A DNA stretch of 64,000 nucleotides from Telluribacter roseus. Its GTDB lineage: Bacteria > Bacteroidota > Bacteroidia > Cytophagales > Spirosomataceae. Shown here piece by piece: positions 8,263 through 16,059 of the stretch. The stretch lies in NCBI RefSeq assembly GCF_017355915.2, contig NZ_JAFEUV020000003.1, positions 504,858 through 568,857 on the forward strand. The letters run 5' to 3'. A program made the position numbers and the translations under genes. The notes below the pieces were generated by a model that saw only the letters and a list, made by a program, of their open reading frames with translations, was not told where the DNA came from and searched no databases. Numbering within the stretch: position 1 is the first letter of the stretch; each line of letters opens with the position of its first letter.

Positions 8263-8292
8263 AGAATAGGCACTCCTAGGAGTGCCTATTCT
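8263..8292. repeat. Perfect 30-base palindrome between the two 43-residue genes
   Basis: Arms 8263-8277 and 8278-8292 are exact reverse complements, beginning AGAATAGGCACTCCT. There is no T-run on either side, so it is either a terminator without a U-tract for the 8321-8452 gene or a protein-binding site. Confidence 0.7.
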
Positions 8293-8320
8293 GCTGGTTT
8301 AGGTTAAGAATAGTCTAGTA

Positions 8321-8452
8321 TCAGCTCAATGTCTTGACGTAGTAGTACTTCTTGGTAAGCGCTTCAAAAGGCTCGGCGGTATGAATCTTCTCCTTCTTGC
8401 CATACTTACTCTTTTGTACGCTGTATTGACGGATGATGGTTATCGGATTCAT
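8321..8452 (-). CDS. 43-residue protein of unknown function, copy 2
   Basis: Paralogue of the gene at 7931-8062, with the same length and the same start context. The conserved C-terminal ten residues KKYYYVKTLS and the TAEPFE block are identical; the differences cluster at residues 6-7 and 15-33. The strong Lys/Tyr-rich end suggests nucleic-acid or membrane-surface contact, but that is only a guess. The gene is transcribed towards copy 1, with a 30-base palindrome just past its stop. Confidence 0.75.
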   Translation of the reverse strand: MNPITIIRQYSVQKSKYGKKEKIHTAEPFEALTKKYYYVKTLS

Positions 8453-8627
8453 GGCTATAAGTAGTTTGTGGTATATCTGTTAGATAGTTTTGGCCGGTCC
8501 GGGTTTAATCAGCTTATGTACTTTTTTGAATACGTTAGCAGGGCTCCATGCGCGTAGGGCGTTCCGGTTGTTTAGTCGGGAAGAGAGCAGCACGCAATAA
8601 CCCGCTCTGGAAATAATTTTTGATAGT

Positions 8628-8643
8628 ACTTGTATGTGCAAGT
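8628..8643. promoter_or_regulatory. Probable MarR operator, promoter of the MarR gene
   Basis: ACTTGTATGTGCAAGT, an imperfect palindrome with ACTTG/CAAGT arms, ends 23 bases before the MarR start codon. The reverse complement of the site at 9157-9172 matches it at 15 of 16 positions. A TACATTTA box at 8655-8662 may be the -7 element. Autoregulation by the adjacent MarR protein is the simplest reading. Confidence 0.6.
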
Positions 8644-8666
8644 AAATATTTTCATACATTTACCTC

Positions 8667-9137
8667 ATGCAGCAACAAGATAAGTTTAATACGCCTCATT
8701 TTGACCGCATCCGTCCGCAGTACTGTATCAATGGTAAGCTGCGCCGGCTGCACCGTATGCTCAATGCCGCCTACGAAAGCAAGTTCAGGCCGTATGGGTT
8801 GCAGGGAAGTATGGTATCCATCCTTTTTATTATCGGGAAGAGGAGGAACGTCAACCAGAAGGCCATTGCGGATATGCTGGTGCTGGATCAGTCGACGATG
8901 AGCAGGGACCTCAAAAAGCTGGTAGATAAGGGCTGGGTACATATAGCGAAGGGGCAGGACCCGCGGCACTCGGAGCTGTCGCTGACGCAGAAAGGCTATG
9001 AACTGGTAGAGACTGTTTCGCCCATCTGGGAGAAGCTGCATACTACCGTAGAGGGAATACTGGGTAAGTACAATATTCAGCAGCTGGACCTGATTACGGA
9101 GGCAATCCGGTCGAACCTGGACGACATAAAAGAGTAG
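8667..9137 (+). CDS. MarR family transcriptional regulator
   Basis: This 156-residue protein has the MarR winged helix: NVNQKAIADMLVLDQSTMSRDLKKLVDKGWV as recognition region (about 72-102), then the wing with GQDPRHSELSLTQKG, the DxR signature of the family. N- and C-terminal helices form the dimer. The gene is flanked by two nearly identical operator-like sites, one in its own promoter and one in front of the next gene, so it probably represses both. The ligand is unknown. Confidence 0.9.
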   Translation: MQQQDKFNTPHFDRIRPQYCINGKLRRLHRMLNAAYESKFRPYGLQGSMVSILFIIGKRRNVNQKAIADMLVLDQSTMSRDLKKLVDKGWVHIAKGQDPRHSELSLTQKGYELVETVSPIWEKLHTTVEGILGKYNIQQLDLITEAIRSNLDDIKE

Positions 9138-9156
9138 TCTGTTTTTTTACCTATAC

Positions 9157-9172
9157 ACTTGCACATACATGT
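9157..9172. promoter_or_regulatory. Probable MarR operator, promoter of the membrane protein gene
   Basis: ACTTGCACATACATGT differs at one position from the reverse complement of the site in front of the MarR gene. It ends 21 bases before the ATG of the membrane protein gene, where bound repressor would cover the promoter. Confidence 0.6.
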
Positions 9173-9193
9173 TTAACTTTATCTGCTAGCCCA

Positions 9194-9943
9194 ATGTTAC
9201 ATAACCTGCCCCTGTTTATCCCGGTCGTGTTCGCGCTCACTACGCTCGCTACCCTGATCTTCCTTCTGGCCACTGTACGGAAGAGTGGCGTTTCTACCTC
9301 CACGTTTAGCTATGTTACGATAGGTCTGCTGGTCTGGCTGGCGATCAAGGCAGCTCTGGCATTCACAGGTTTCTATAAAGATACTACGTCCGTACCGCCG
9401 AGGCTTATTTTTGCGGTAGGCCCTCCCTTGCTGGCTATTGTACTGCTGTTCTCCACCGGCAAAGGCAGGAGGTTTCTGGACCGGTTGCCGCTTTCCACCC
9501 TGACGTATACCAATGCCGTGCGGATACCCGTGGAGCTGGTACTGTATTGGTTGTTCCTGCACAAGACTATCCCGGAGCTCATGACCTTCACCGGACGAAA
9601 CTTTGACATACTGGTAGGGATGACGGCGCCCGTGGTAGCCTACCTGGGGCTGACGAATCAGTACATCTCAAAGCGGGTAGTACTGGTGTGGAACGTGCTG
9701 TCGCTGGGCCTCCTCCTGAATATCGTCTTTCACGGTATACTTTCGGCACCTACTCCTTTTCAGCAATTTGCCTTTAAGCAGCCCAACATAGCCCTGCTGC
9801 ACGCGCCGTTTATATGGCTGCCTACCTTTATCGTACCGGTAGCACTGCTTACACACCTGGTGTCGATCCGGCAACTGACCAGAGCTGCTGCCAGTTCTAC
9901 GGCGAATAGTAAGACTGCTATAAAGGCAGGACTGATTAACTAA
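9194..9943 (+). CDS. Hypothetical integral membrane protein
   Basis: This 249-residue protein has about seven hydrophobic segments (about residues 6-28, 37-57, 69-86, 106-125, 136-152, 160-182 and 203-224) with short polar loops, and a polar tail. No catalytic or transporter motif is recognised. It starts 56 bases after the MarR stop and carries a MarR-type operator in front, so it is probably the regulator's target, perhaps induced by a small molecule. Confidence 0.75.
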   Translation: MLHNLPLFIPVVFALTTLATLIFLLATVRKSGVSTSTFSYVTIGLLVWLAIKAALAFTGFYKDTTSVPPRLIFAVGPPLLAIVLLFSTGKGRRFLDRLPLSTLTYTNAVRIPVELVLYWLFLHKTIPELMTFTGRNFDILVGMTAPVVAYLGLTNQYISKRVVLVWNVLSLGLLLNIVFHGILSAPTPFQQFAFKQPNIALLHAPFIWLPTFIVPVALLTHLVSIRQLTRAAASSTANSKTAIKAGLIN

Positions 9944-9994
9944 GCAGAGCTTCTTCTGCCACTCTCATTCATTACTACTTTCAAGTACAATGTC

Positions 9995-10026
9995 ATAGAG
10001 CTGCGTTCATCCGAGCGTGGCTCTAT
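9995..10026 (+). terminator. Hairpin after the membrane protein gene
   Basis: Seven-base stem ATAGAGC/GCTCTAT with an internal loop, about 50 bases after the stop codon. Only a short T stretch follows, so this is a weak call. The rest of the 9944-10205 gap shows no gene. Confidence 0.4.
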
Positions 10027-10205
10027 TTCATTATAGGCTGATAGATTTTAACTATTCTAACTTTTTTCTAATCTGCTTTTAAGCCTCTTTTAATTCCGGT
10101 GTCTGATCATTGTGAACTGGATACAATACCTGCTGCAATGTATGATAGATCTGTCAGCAACTGTACCCACTATATCCTTCTTATTCTTAGACCTTCTCAC
10201 ATTAT

Positions 10206-11006
10206 ATGACACCGATCAGTGTTGTGATCATTACATACAACGAGGCGCAGGCGCTGCCCCTAACCCTACGCTCTGTTGCCTGGGCCGATGAGATTATAGT
10301 GGTAGACTCGGGCAGTACCGATGCTACGGTAGCATTGGCCGAAGGCATGGGTGCACGTGTCTTTCACCGGTCGTTTGATGGGTATGGTAGTCAGAAGCGG
10401 TACGCCGTAGGGCAGGCTACCCACGACTGGATCCTTTCCATCGATGCCGATGAAGTAGTGTCGCCGGAGCTGACCTTGGAGATCCAGCAGGTACTGCGGC
10501 AGGGACCCGGCTGCCAGGGGTACAGGTTCCCGATCTCGCTGGTGTACCAAGGGCGACTACTCCGGCACTCGGGTGAGTACAACAAACGGTTTCTGCGCCT
10601 GTTTGACCGCCGGACCGGTAACTACACCACGGATAACGTACACGAAAAAGTAGTGGTTACGGGGAAGGTAGGTACGCTCTCCAACCGGATATACCATTAC
10701 AGTTTTGAGAACATCACGGATCATTTCCTGAAGATAGATCGCTATACTACCATAGCCGCTCATGCTATGCATCAGAGAGGCAAACGGTCTTCCCGGCTCA
10801 AGGCCGTTTTTCGCCTCCCGCTGACATTCCTGCGCATCTATATATTGCGGTTGGGGATACTGGATGGCTACGAAGGCTTCCTGTGGGCGCTTTATATGTC
10901 GGTATATACCATGACCAAGTACACCAAGCTGGTGGAGCTTCAGAACAAAAATACAGTCATTACTACTCAGCCGGGTTATGTTCTGGAAACACTCGTCGCC
11001 CAGTAG
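10206..11006 (+). CDS. Glycosyltransferase family 2, LPS core type (WaaE-like)
   Basis: This 266-residue GT-A enzyme has VVIITYNEA, ADEIIVVDSGSTDAT and the metal-binding SIDADEVVSPEL (about residues 78-89). The pattern matches WaaE/KdtX-like beta-glycosyltransferases that decorate lipopolysaccharide core or related glycans at the inner face of the membrane. Its last 29 bases overlap the next gene, a polysaccharide deacetylase, so the two are translationally coupled. Confidence 0.88.
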   Translation: MTPISVVIITYNEAQALPLTLRSVAWADEIIVVDSGSTDATVALAEGMGARVFHRSFDGYGSQKRYAVGQATHDWILSIDADEVVSPELTLEIQQVLRQGPGCQGYRFPISLVYQGRLLRHSGEYNKRFLRLFDRRTGNYTTDNVHEKVVVTGKVGTLSNRIYHYSFENITDHFLKIDRYTTIAAHAMHQRGKRSSRLKAVFRLPLTFLRIYILRLGILDGYEGFLWALYMSVYTMTKYTKLVELQNKNTVITTQPGYVLETLVAQ

Positions 11007-11712
11007 GGTACGGGTACTTATGTACCATAAGTTTGATGAGAGCCGGTCCGACTACCTCACGGTTACCACTAGCCAGTTCAGGAAGCATCTGGCCGTACTG
11101 ACTGCGGAGGGGTACCACTTCATTACTTTGCAGGACTGGCTGTACCACATCTACCAGGGACTGGCGTTGCCGCCCCGGCCGGTATTGCTCACCTTCGATG
11201 ACGCCTATGTCAGTAACCTGACGCTGGCCTATCCGCTCCTGAAAGAGTACGGTGCCAGGGCCACGCTGTTTGTACCTACGGGCTACGTGGGTACCTCGTC
11301 GTCCTGGGACTCGGAGGCGGAAGACCTGCTGACGGTGGGGCAGTTGAGCCGGTTGGACCCGGAGGTGTTCGAACTGGCCCTGCACACGCACCAGCACCTC
11401 AACTACCGCGACGCATCGCCCGATGAGATGGCCAGTGACCTGAAAGCCTGCGTGGATTTCTTTGTTGAGCACGGGCTGCACTTCGTAAAGGCGCTGGCGT
11501 ACCCGTACGGGAGCCGACCTTCCGAGCCGCACCACTACGTGCAGATGCTTCGGGTGTTTCGGGAGAATAATATACAGGCGGCTTTCCGGATCGGGAACCG
11601 CATCAACCCGGCCGTTCCCAAAGACCTCTACGAAATAAACCGCATTGACATCCGGGGTACTGATTCGCTATTCACCTTCAGGAGGAAAGTCCTGCTCGGC
11701 CGGCTGTTCTAG
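10978..11712 (+). CDS. Polysaccharide deacetylase family protein (NodB fold)
   Basis: This 244-residue protein contains LLTFDDAYVSNLTLAYPLLKE-type NodB motif 1 (TFDD), LALHTHQHLNY (motif 2, a variant of H-S/T-x-x-H) and YPYGSRP. It removes N- or O-acyl groups from a surface glycan. It has no signal peptide and starts inside the glycosyltransferase gene. With the neighbouring glycosyltransferase and methyltransferase it forms a small cell-surface glycan set. Confidence 0.85.
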   Translation: MFWKHSSPSRVRVLMYHKFDESRSDYLTVTTSQFRKHLAVLTAEGYHFITLQDWLYHIYQGLALPPRPVLLTFDDAYVSNLTLAYPLLKEYGARATLFVPTGYVGTSSSWDSEAEDLLTVGQLSRLDPEVFELALHTHQHLNYRDASPDEMASDLKACVDFFVEHGLHFVKALAYPYGSRPSEPHHYVQMLRVFRENNIQAAFRIGNRINPAVPKDLYEINRIDIRGTDSLFTFRRKVLLGRLF

Positions 11713-11764
11713 TCTGTCTGCCATTTATAACACTCTCTGGAAAATTTCTTAACCATCATCTACT

Positions 11765-12358
11765 ATGAGTACTTTTTTTGAAAACGCAGAAGACCTCTTT
11801 AAGCGCAAGATACTTCGGAAGGATCGTGACCGCTGGAACCACCAGTACGCCAAAGGACAATGGAACAGCCTGGGCGACATCAAGGAGCTGGCGCGCTTCA
11901 GCGTTATAGCCGGCTATGCTCAGTACCTGAAGCCCAACGGCAGGATCCTGGAAATGGGAGCGGGCGAGGGATACCTGCAGCAGCGGTTCGACAAGACCAA
12001 ATATAGCCTGTACTACTCGACGGATGTTTCGGACGTGGCGATCGAGATGGGCAGAAAAAACGAAGACGAAAAGACCAGGTACCTGGTGGCGGATATGAAT
12101 ACCTACGAGCCGGATACTACCTTCGACTGCATCATCATCAACGAAGCCATCTACTACGCCCCCTCGGTGGAGGCAGTGCTGGATCGCTTTAACAAGTACC
12201 TGGCGGCAGAGGGGATCTTTATTGTGAGTATCAATGGCGATGAACGTAACGCCAACTGGCACCGGATGATGGACCAATGTACCTACCCCAAGATAGATGG
12301 TACTACGGTGATAGCTACCCGAAATACCTTTACCATCACAGTACTGGGTAAGAAGTGA
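11765..12358 (+). CDS. SAM-dependent methyltransferase (class I)
   Basis: This 197-residue protein has the Rossmann methyltransferase core: ILEMGAGEGYLQQRF (motif I, about residues 60-74), then YYSTDVSDVAIEMG and CIIINEAIYYAP. It resembles NodS-like N-methyltransferases. Its position 52 bases after the deacetylase fits methylation of the amine released by de-N-acetylation, as in nodulation factors, but this is inference from order alone. Confidence 0.82.
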   Translation: MSTFFENAEDLFKRKILRKDRDRWNHQYAKGQWNSLGDIKELARFSVIAGYAQYLKPNGRILEMGAGEGYLQQRFDKTKYSLYYSTDVSDVAIEMGRKNEDEKTRYLVADMNTYEPDTTFDCIIINEAIYYAPSVEAVLDRFNKYLAAEGIFIVSINGDERNANWHRMMDQCTYPKIDGTTVIATRNTFTITVLGKK

Positions 12359-12412
12359 AAATTAATGAAACGTAACTATTAATATGCTGATAATAAGTTG
12401 TTTATACATATT

Positions 12413-12463
12413 AATCGCGGCGGAATAATTGTGGAATTTGCAATTATCCGGCTGCGATTTTTG
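12413..12463 (+). terminator. Terminator after the methyltransferase gene
   Basis: Two-part stem (AATCGC/GCGATT outside, GG-ATAATTG/CAATTATCC inside) followed by five T. It ends the glycan operon before the DUF2693-like gene. Confidence 0.75.
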
Positions 12464-12498
12464 TTATATATACACAGAGAAAAAGAAAGAGATAGCTA

Positions 12499-12830
12499 TG
12501 AAAAACAGGATAGATTTAGACAGATCACAATTATTTACAACAGCATGGGCAGTACGTCCCGAGTGTTCCAGCTTTTCGGAAGCACTCAGCAAAGCCTGGG
12601 CTTCGCACAAGTTACGTGTAGCCATGAACGAAGGTATCGTGGCCTTTCTGTATAAGAAGAAAGACGGATCATTCCGTCCGGCGGCCGGTACGTTGCAGCT
12701 GGATCTGCTGTCGGCCCAGTATACACCGAAGGGCGAACGCGAAACGCAGCCTACTGTGCTGACGTATTTCGACGCTCAGCGTATGGACTGGCGCTCGTGT
12801 AAGGTGGCCAATCTGCTGCTGGCTGCCTAG
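12499..12830 (+). CDS. SH3 beta-barrel fold protein (DUF2693-like)
   Basis: This 110-residue protein starts at the ATG at 12499 (MKNRIDLDRSQLF); an upstream in-frame extension lacks similarity. The layout AWAVRPECSSFSEALSKAW, then VAFLYKKKDGSFRPAAGTL, then TYFDAQRMDWRSCKVANLL matches the small DUF2693/SH3-barrel proteins frequent in Bacteroidota, often on plasmids and transposons. They contain a WA-x-x-K helix and a [FY]-x-Y-x-KKDG strand. Function is unknown; nucleic-acid binding is a reasonable guess. It is a single gene, enclosed by terminators on both sides. Confidence 0.75.
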
Positions 12831-12867
12831 TAGAGAGTTTAGCAGAGTTATTTTCAGGTATACATAC

Positions 12868-12905
12868 AAAAAAGCCTCCCTTCCAGCAGAGGGGAGGCTT
12901 TTTCT
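12868..12905. terminator. Bidirectional terminator
   Basis: AAAGCCTCCC/GGGAGGCTTT stem with A-run on the left and T-run on the right. It serves the DUF2693-like gene on the plus strand and the convergent small secreted protein gene on the minus strand. Confidence 0.85.
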
Positions 12906-12954
12906 ATTACTAAATCCCAAAATCCGGCAAGCAACCGGAAATAAAAGCGTTTGG

Positions 12955-13284
12955 TTAGCGTACGGCCAGCGATTGCAGCAAGGTCTTCTGATTGAGCTTA
13001 GCTAGTTGCTGGGCTGAGGCTACGTAGGTGTGCAGGGCCTTGTCGAGTTTGCGACGGGTAGTACGTTTGCGGATATCCAGGCTCTTGTCTTTCAGTGTTT
13101 CTTCGTATACGAGCTGGTCCTGGTTGTGGTAAATACGGAAGGTCGACGTCACCGCGTCGGTCTTGCTTACTTCCACCACCCAGTGGTAGTGGCCGGTAGC
13201 AGGTTGAGACTGGGCCTGGCTCTTGGTGGTGCCGAATCCTGCGATCAGGCTCAGGCAAATCAGTGTTTTGAATAAATTTTTCAT
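12955..13284 (-). CDS. Small secreted hypothetical protein
   Basis: This 109-residue protein starts at ATG 13284 with a Sec signal peptide (MKNLFKTLICLSLIAGFG, cleavage after SQAQ). The mature part of about 85 residues has a WVVEV beta strand, FRIYHNQDQLVYEE and a basic helical tail. No family is recognised. It is probably periplasmic. A longer frame to 13335 exists but would bury the signal peptide. Confidence 0.7.
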   Translation of the reverse strand: MKNLFKTLICLSLIAGFGTTKSQAQSQPATGHYHWVVEVSKTDAVTSTFRIYHNQDQLVYEETLKDKSLDIRKRTTRRKLDKALHTYVASAQQLAKLNQKTLLQSLAVR

Positions 13285-13501
13285 GGCTAAGATGTTTTGT
13301 TTGAATTGATGGTTCAAAGCTACATAGCGTCTCAATTCGCCGCTTCAGAAATAGACGGTACTACTCCGTAGGTAGCTATTCGGCCCCAGATAAGCTACGA
13401 AAGCCATTTGTCGTCTAAAAAAAACCTTTTGTCGATAAAGTAACTATAAGAGTATAGGAAGCGTCAGATAGTTGTATTTTTGATATAAAAAAAGGTGCAT
13501 C

Positions 13502-14626
13502 ATGCTCGAGACGCTCATCTTTTCAGAAAAACGGAAGTACGTCCTGACCCGGCACACCCTGTTCTGGCTATGCTGGCTCTTATTCTTCACGTACATCTAC
13601 GCCCAGAAGTTCGTTACTATCAATCCTGAGCTGGCCTACATCAGTTCTTTTTGGGAGGCTCTTATCTATATGCCCATCCATATTGGTATGGGGTACGCCC
13701 TTATCTACTGGATTATTCCGGTGTACCTGCTACGCTCCCGCTACCTGATGTCCGTTTTACTGATGGCGGTTAGCATCGTACTGGCTGCATTGGTTTCTCA
13801 CTTTTTTACCGTCTGGTTTGTAGAACCCCTTCGAGACAGCATGGGGCTCCCCAATCCCAGATCAAATATGTTTTATGGGCTTATGGCGGGATTGCGAGGT
13901 ACCAACACCACCACCGGATTTACGGGTACCATTAAGCTGCTGAAATTCTGGTACCAGAAGAAAGTCGAAAACGAAACTCTGAAGCGCGAGAAACTGGCGG
14001 CGGAGCTGAATATCCTGAAAGGGCAGCTGCACCCCCACTTCCTGTTCAATACCCTCAATAACCTGTACGGACACATCGTGAGTGGGTCGGAGCACAGCGG
14101 CGATATCGTCCTGAGGCTTTCGGGACTACTACGCTACATGCTGTACGAGTGCAGCGCCGAAAAGGTATCGCTGCAAAAGGAAGTACATATGCTGGAGACC
14201 TACGTAGAACTGGAGAAACTCCGCTACGGCGACCGGCTGGATATATCCATGCGGATGCAGGGCGTGAAGGACACCCACCAGATTGCCCCCCTGATCCTGC
14301 TGCCCTTCGTCGAGAATGCCTTCAAGCACGGTACCAGTCAGATGCTGGACCAGGCGTGGATCTCTATTTCGCTGGATGTCTCGGAGCACTTCCTTACCTT
14401 TAAGGTAATCAACCCGGTAAGTACTGAGAGTACTACCAAGATAGAGTCGGGGATAGGCTTGGCCAATGTGCGCAAGCGCCTGGAAATGCTGTATCCACAC
14501 CGGCACCAGCTCAAGGTAAGCGACCAGGAGGAGACCTTTGTGGCTTATCTGAAGCTCACCCTGGACGAAGTACCCGTAGTACCTACCCACCAACCCAAAT
14601 CTGATAGCAGTTATGAGCTTGCCTGA
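13502..14626 (+). CDS. LytS/YehU-type sensor histidine kinase
   Basis: This 374-residue protein has four N-terminal membrane helices (about 18-38, 48-70, 72-92 and 93-110), a short coiled coil and a His_kinase domain with QLHPHFLFNTLNNLYG (phospho-acceptor His in 177-179), followed by an ATPase domain with LILLPFVENAFKHG. It phosphorylates the LytTR regulator, whose ATG lies 14 bases inside this gene. A TATTTTTG box at 13475-13482 fits the Bacteroidota -7 consensus. The signal is unknown; there is no extracellular sensor domain. Confidence 0.93.
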   Translation: MLETLIFSEKRKYVLTRHTLFWLCWLLFFTYIYAQKFVTINPELAYISSFWEALIYMPIHIGMGYALIYWIIPVYLLRSRYLMSVLLMAVSIVLAALVSHFFTVWFVEPLRDSMGLPNPRSNMFYGLMAGLRGTNTTTGFTGTIKLLKFWYQKKVENETLKREKLAAELNILKGQLHPHFLFNTLNNLYGHIVSGSEHSGDIVLRLSGLLRYMLYECSAEKVSLQKEVHMLETYVELEKLRYGDRLDISMRMQGVKDTHQIAPLILLPFVENAFKHGTSQMLDQAWISISLDVSEHFLTFKVINPVSTESTTKIESGIGLANVRKRLEMLYPHRHQLKVSDQEETFVAYLKLTLDEVPVVPTHQPKSDSSYELA

Positions 14627-15344
14627 ACCCATCCGATGCCTGATCGTGGATGATGAACCCCCCGCCCTGGAGGTACTGAAGACCTACCTGCGGGCCGTGC
14701 CTTCGCTCCGGTTGGTGGGAGAGTGCTCCAATGCGCTGGATGCCTACCACCAGTTGCAGCAACAGAGTGTGGACCTCCTGTTTCTGGATATACAGATGCC
14801 CCAGCTCCGGGGTACTGATCTGATGCGTTCGCTCAAAAATCCGCCGAAGGTGATATTTACTACGGCCTTCAGTGAGTACGCCATCGAAGGCTTTGAGCTT
14901 AGCGCGGTAGACTACCTGCTGAAGCCTTTCTCGTTTGACCGGTTCCTGAAAGCCGTGGATAAGCTCCACGTATCCGGCGAGGTACCAGCAGCCCTGCACC
15001 AGCAGGCGGCCAAAGTACCTGATACCAGTAGTCGTTCCGAGTTCCTGTACTTCCGGGTAGATCGTAAGATGGTGAAGGTGTACCTGGATGATATCTGCTA
15101 CGTCGAAAGCCTCAAAGACTACGTACGCATCGTCACCACCGACGGCCAACTTGTGACCAAACAGCCCATCTCGGCCGTAGAAGAAATGCTGCCGGAGCGC
15201 CAGTTCCGGCGTATCCACCGCAGCTTCCTGGTGTCGCTGGATAAGGTAACCAGCTTTACCTCCACCCACGTAGAGCTGGGTAAAAAAGAACTACCCATAG
15301 GTAAGCTCTACAAGCACGAGGTCGAAAAGGCACTGATGAGGTAG
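14613..15344 (+). CDS. LytTR family response regulator
   Basis: This 243-residue protein has a receiver domain (about 1-125; phospho-acceptor D59 in LLFLDIQMP, Lys in LLKPFSF) and a LytTR DNA-binding domain (about 140-243; YFRVDRKMVKVYLDDICYVE, then FRRIHRSFLVSL). It is the partner of the overlapping kinase. A damaged second copy of its DNA-binding end lies at 15,991-16,057 and 16,819-16,893. Confidence 0.93.
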   Translation: MSLPEPIRCLIVDDEPPALEVLKTYLRAVPSLRLVGECSNALDAYHQLQQQSVDLLFLDIQMPQLRGTDLMRSLKNPPKVIFTTAFSEYAIEGFELSAVDYLLKPFSFDRFLKAVDKLHVSGEVPAALHQQAAKVPDTSSRSEFLYFRVDRKMVKVYLDDICYVESLKDYVRIVTTDGQLVTKQPISAVEEMLPERQFRRIHRSFLVSLDKVTSFTSTHVELGKKELPIGKLYKHEVEKALMR

Positions 15345-15498
15345 GGAGTAGCCTTTAGTTTTTAGGTGTTAGGTATTAGCTTGAAGCAAAAGGATAAGGA
15401 TGGGTAGTTACTTTAATTCTCCTTTACCTACTTAGTATTCTAGATGTTTGGTCAGAGTAGGAGCCGGTACTTAACAGTTAACCTGTTACGTGCAATTC

Positions 15499-15945
15499 TT
15501 AACTGTCAAGCAACCTCCTATGATAGTTGACCTGACCTAGGTGATAAGTTAAGTGCGTGGCCAGGTGCACCAGCAAATATTCAGTAGAGGTCTTCTGATC
15601 AAATACCAGGATAGGATATTCATTCGCTAAAGCACCCTCATCCAGGCTATCCAGTGAGTTGTTAACTACCTCAATGGTGTTATCAATCTGGCTGAGCAAT
15701 TCTTTCCGGGAAACATCTTTTAAGGAAAACTCCAGCTCTCTGTTTCTTACATAGCCTGTTTTTCCGATTTCCTTTCCTATATACGTATTGAGGTTGCCTA
15801 CCAGGTGCAGGCAAAGGTTTCCGGCTGAGTTAGCAATAGCTCCTTCCACCTTCCATAGGTTTTCTTCCTCCTTATACAATTCTACTTCGGCTCGTAATCT
15901 ATTTAAGTCTCTCGTGAACAGCGTTTTTAACGTTTCTATTAACAT
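15499..15945 (-). CDS. DinB superfamily protein (DUF1572 type)
   Basis: This 148-residue four-helix-bundle protein has LHLVGNLNTYIG with a metal-site His (about residue 47), and near the end LLVHLATHLTYHLGQVNYHRR with further His residues (about 127, 131 and 135). DinB-fold enzymes act as metal-dependent thiol transferases (bacillithiol- or mycothiol-type). GC content is lower than the chromosome around it. It is convergent with the LytTR gene. Confidence 0.82.
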   Translation of the reverse strand: MLIETLKTLFTRDLNRLRAEVELYKEEENLWKVEGAIANSAGNLCLHLVGNLNTYIGKEIGKTGYVRNRELEFSLKDVSRKELLSQIDNTIEVVNNSLDSLDEGALANEYPILVFDQKTSTEYLLVHLATHLTYHLGQVNYHRRLLDS

Positions 15946-15990
15946 CTGTCTTATTTCTTAATTATGTATTCAGGCGCAGTTATAGCTTCT

Positions 15991-16057
15991 TGTAAGATGG
16001 TCAAAGTGTACCTGTATGACATACGTGCTACATCAAAATCCTCAAAGACTACATATG
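15991..16057 (+). pseudogene. LytTR regulator remnant, left fragment
   Basis: These bases align with 15,063-15,127 of the intact LytTR gene (the RKMVKVYLDDICYVE to SLKDYV region) with scattered substitutions and a small length change. The reading frame is broken. Similarity stops abruptly just before the end of the SGNH hydrolase gene. Confidence 0.75.
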
Positions 16058-16059
16058 AA

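Noticed and set aside
8620-8901. Frame overlapping the MarR gene start
   Set aside because: It is out of frame with the MarR protein, which has full family motifs.
10963-11535. Long minus-strand frame inside the deacetylase gene
   Set aside because: Shadow of the NodB-type gene caused by high GC and codon bias; no motifs.
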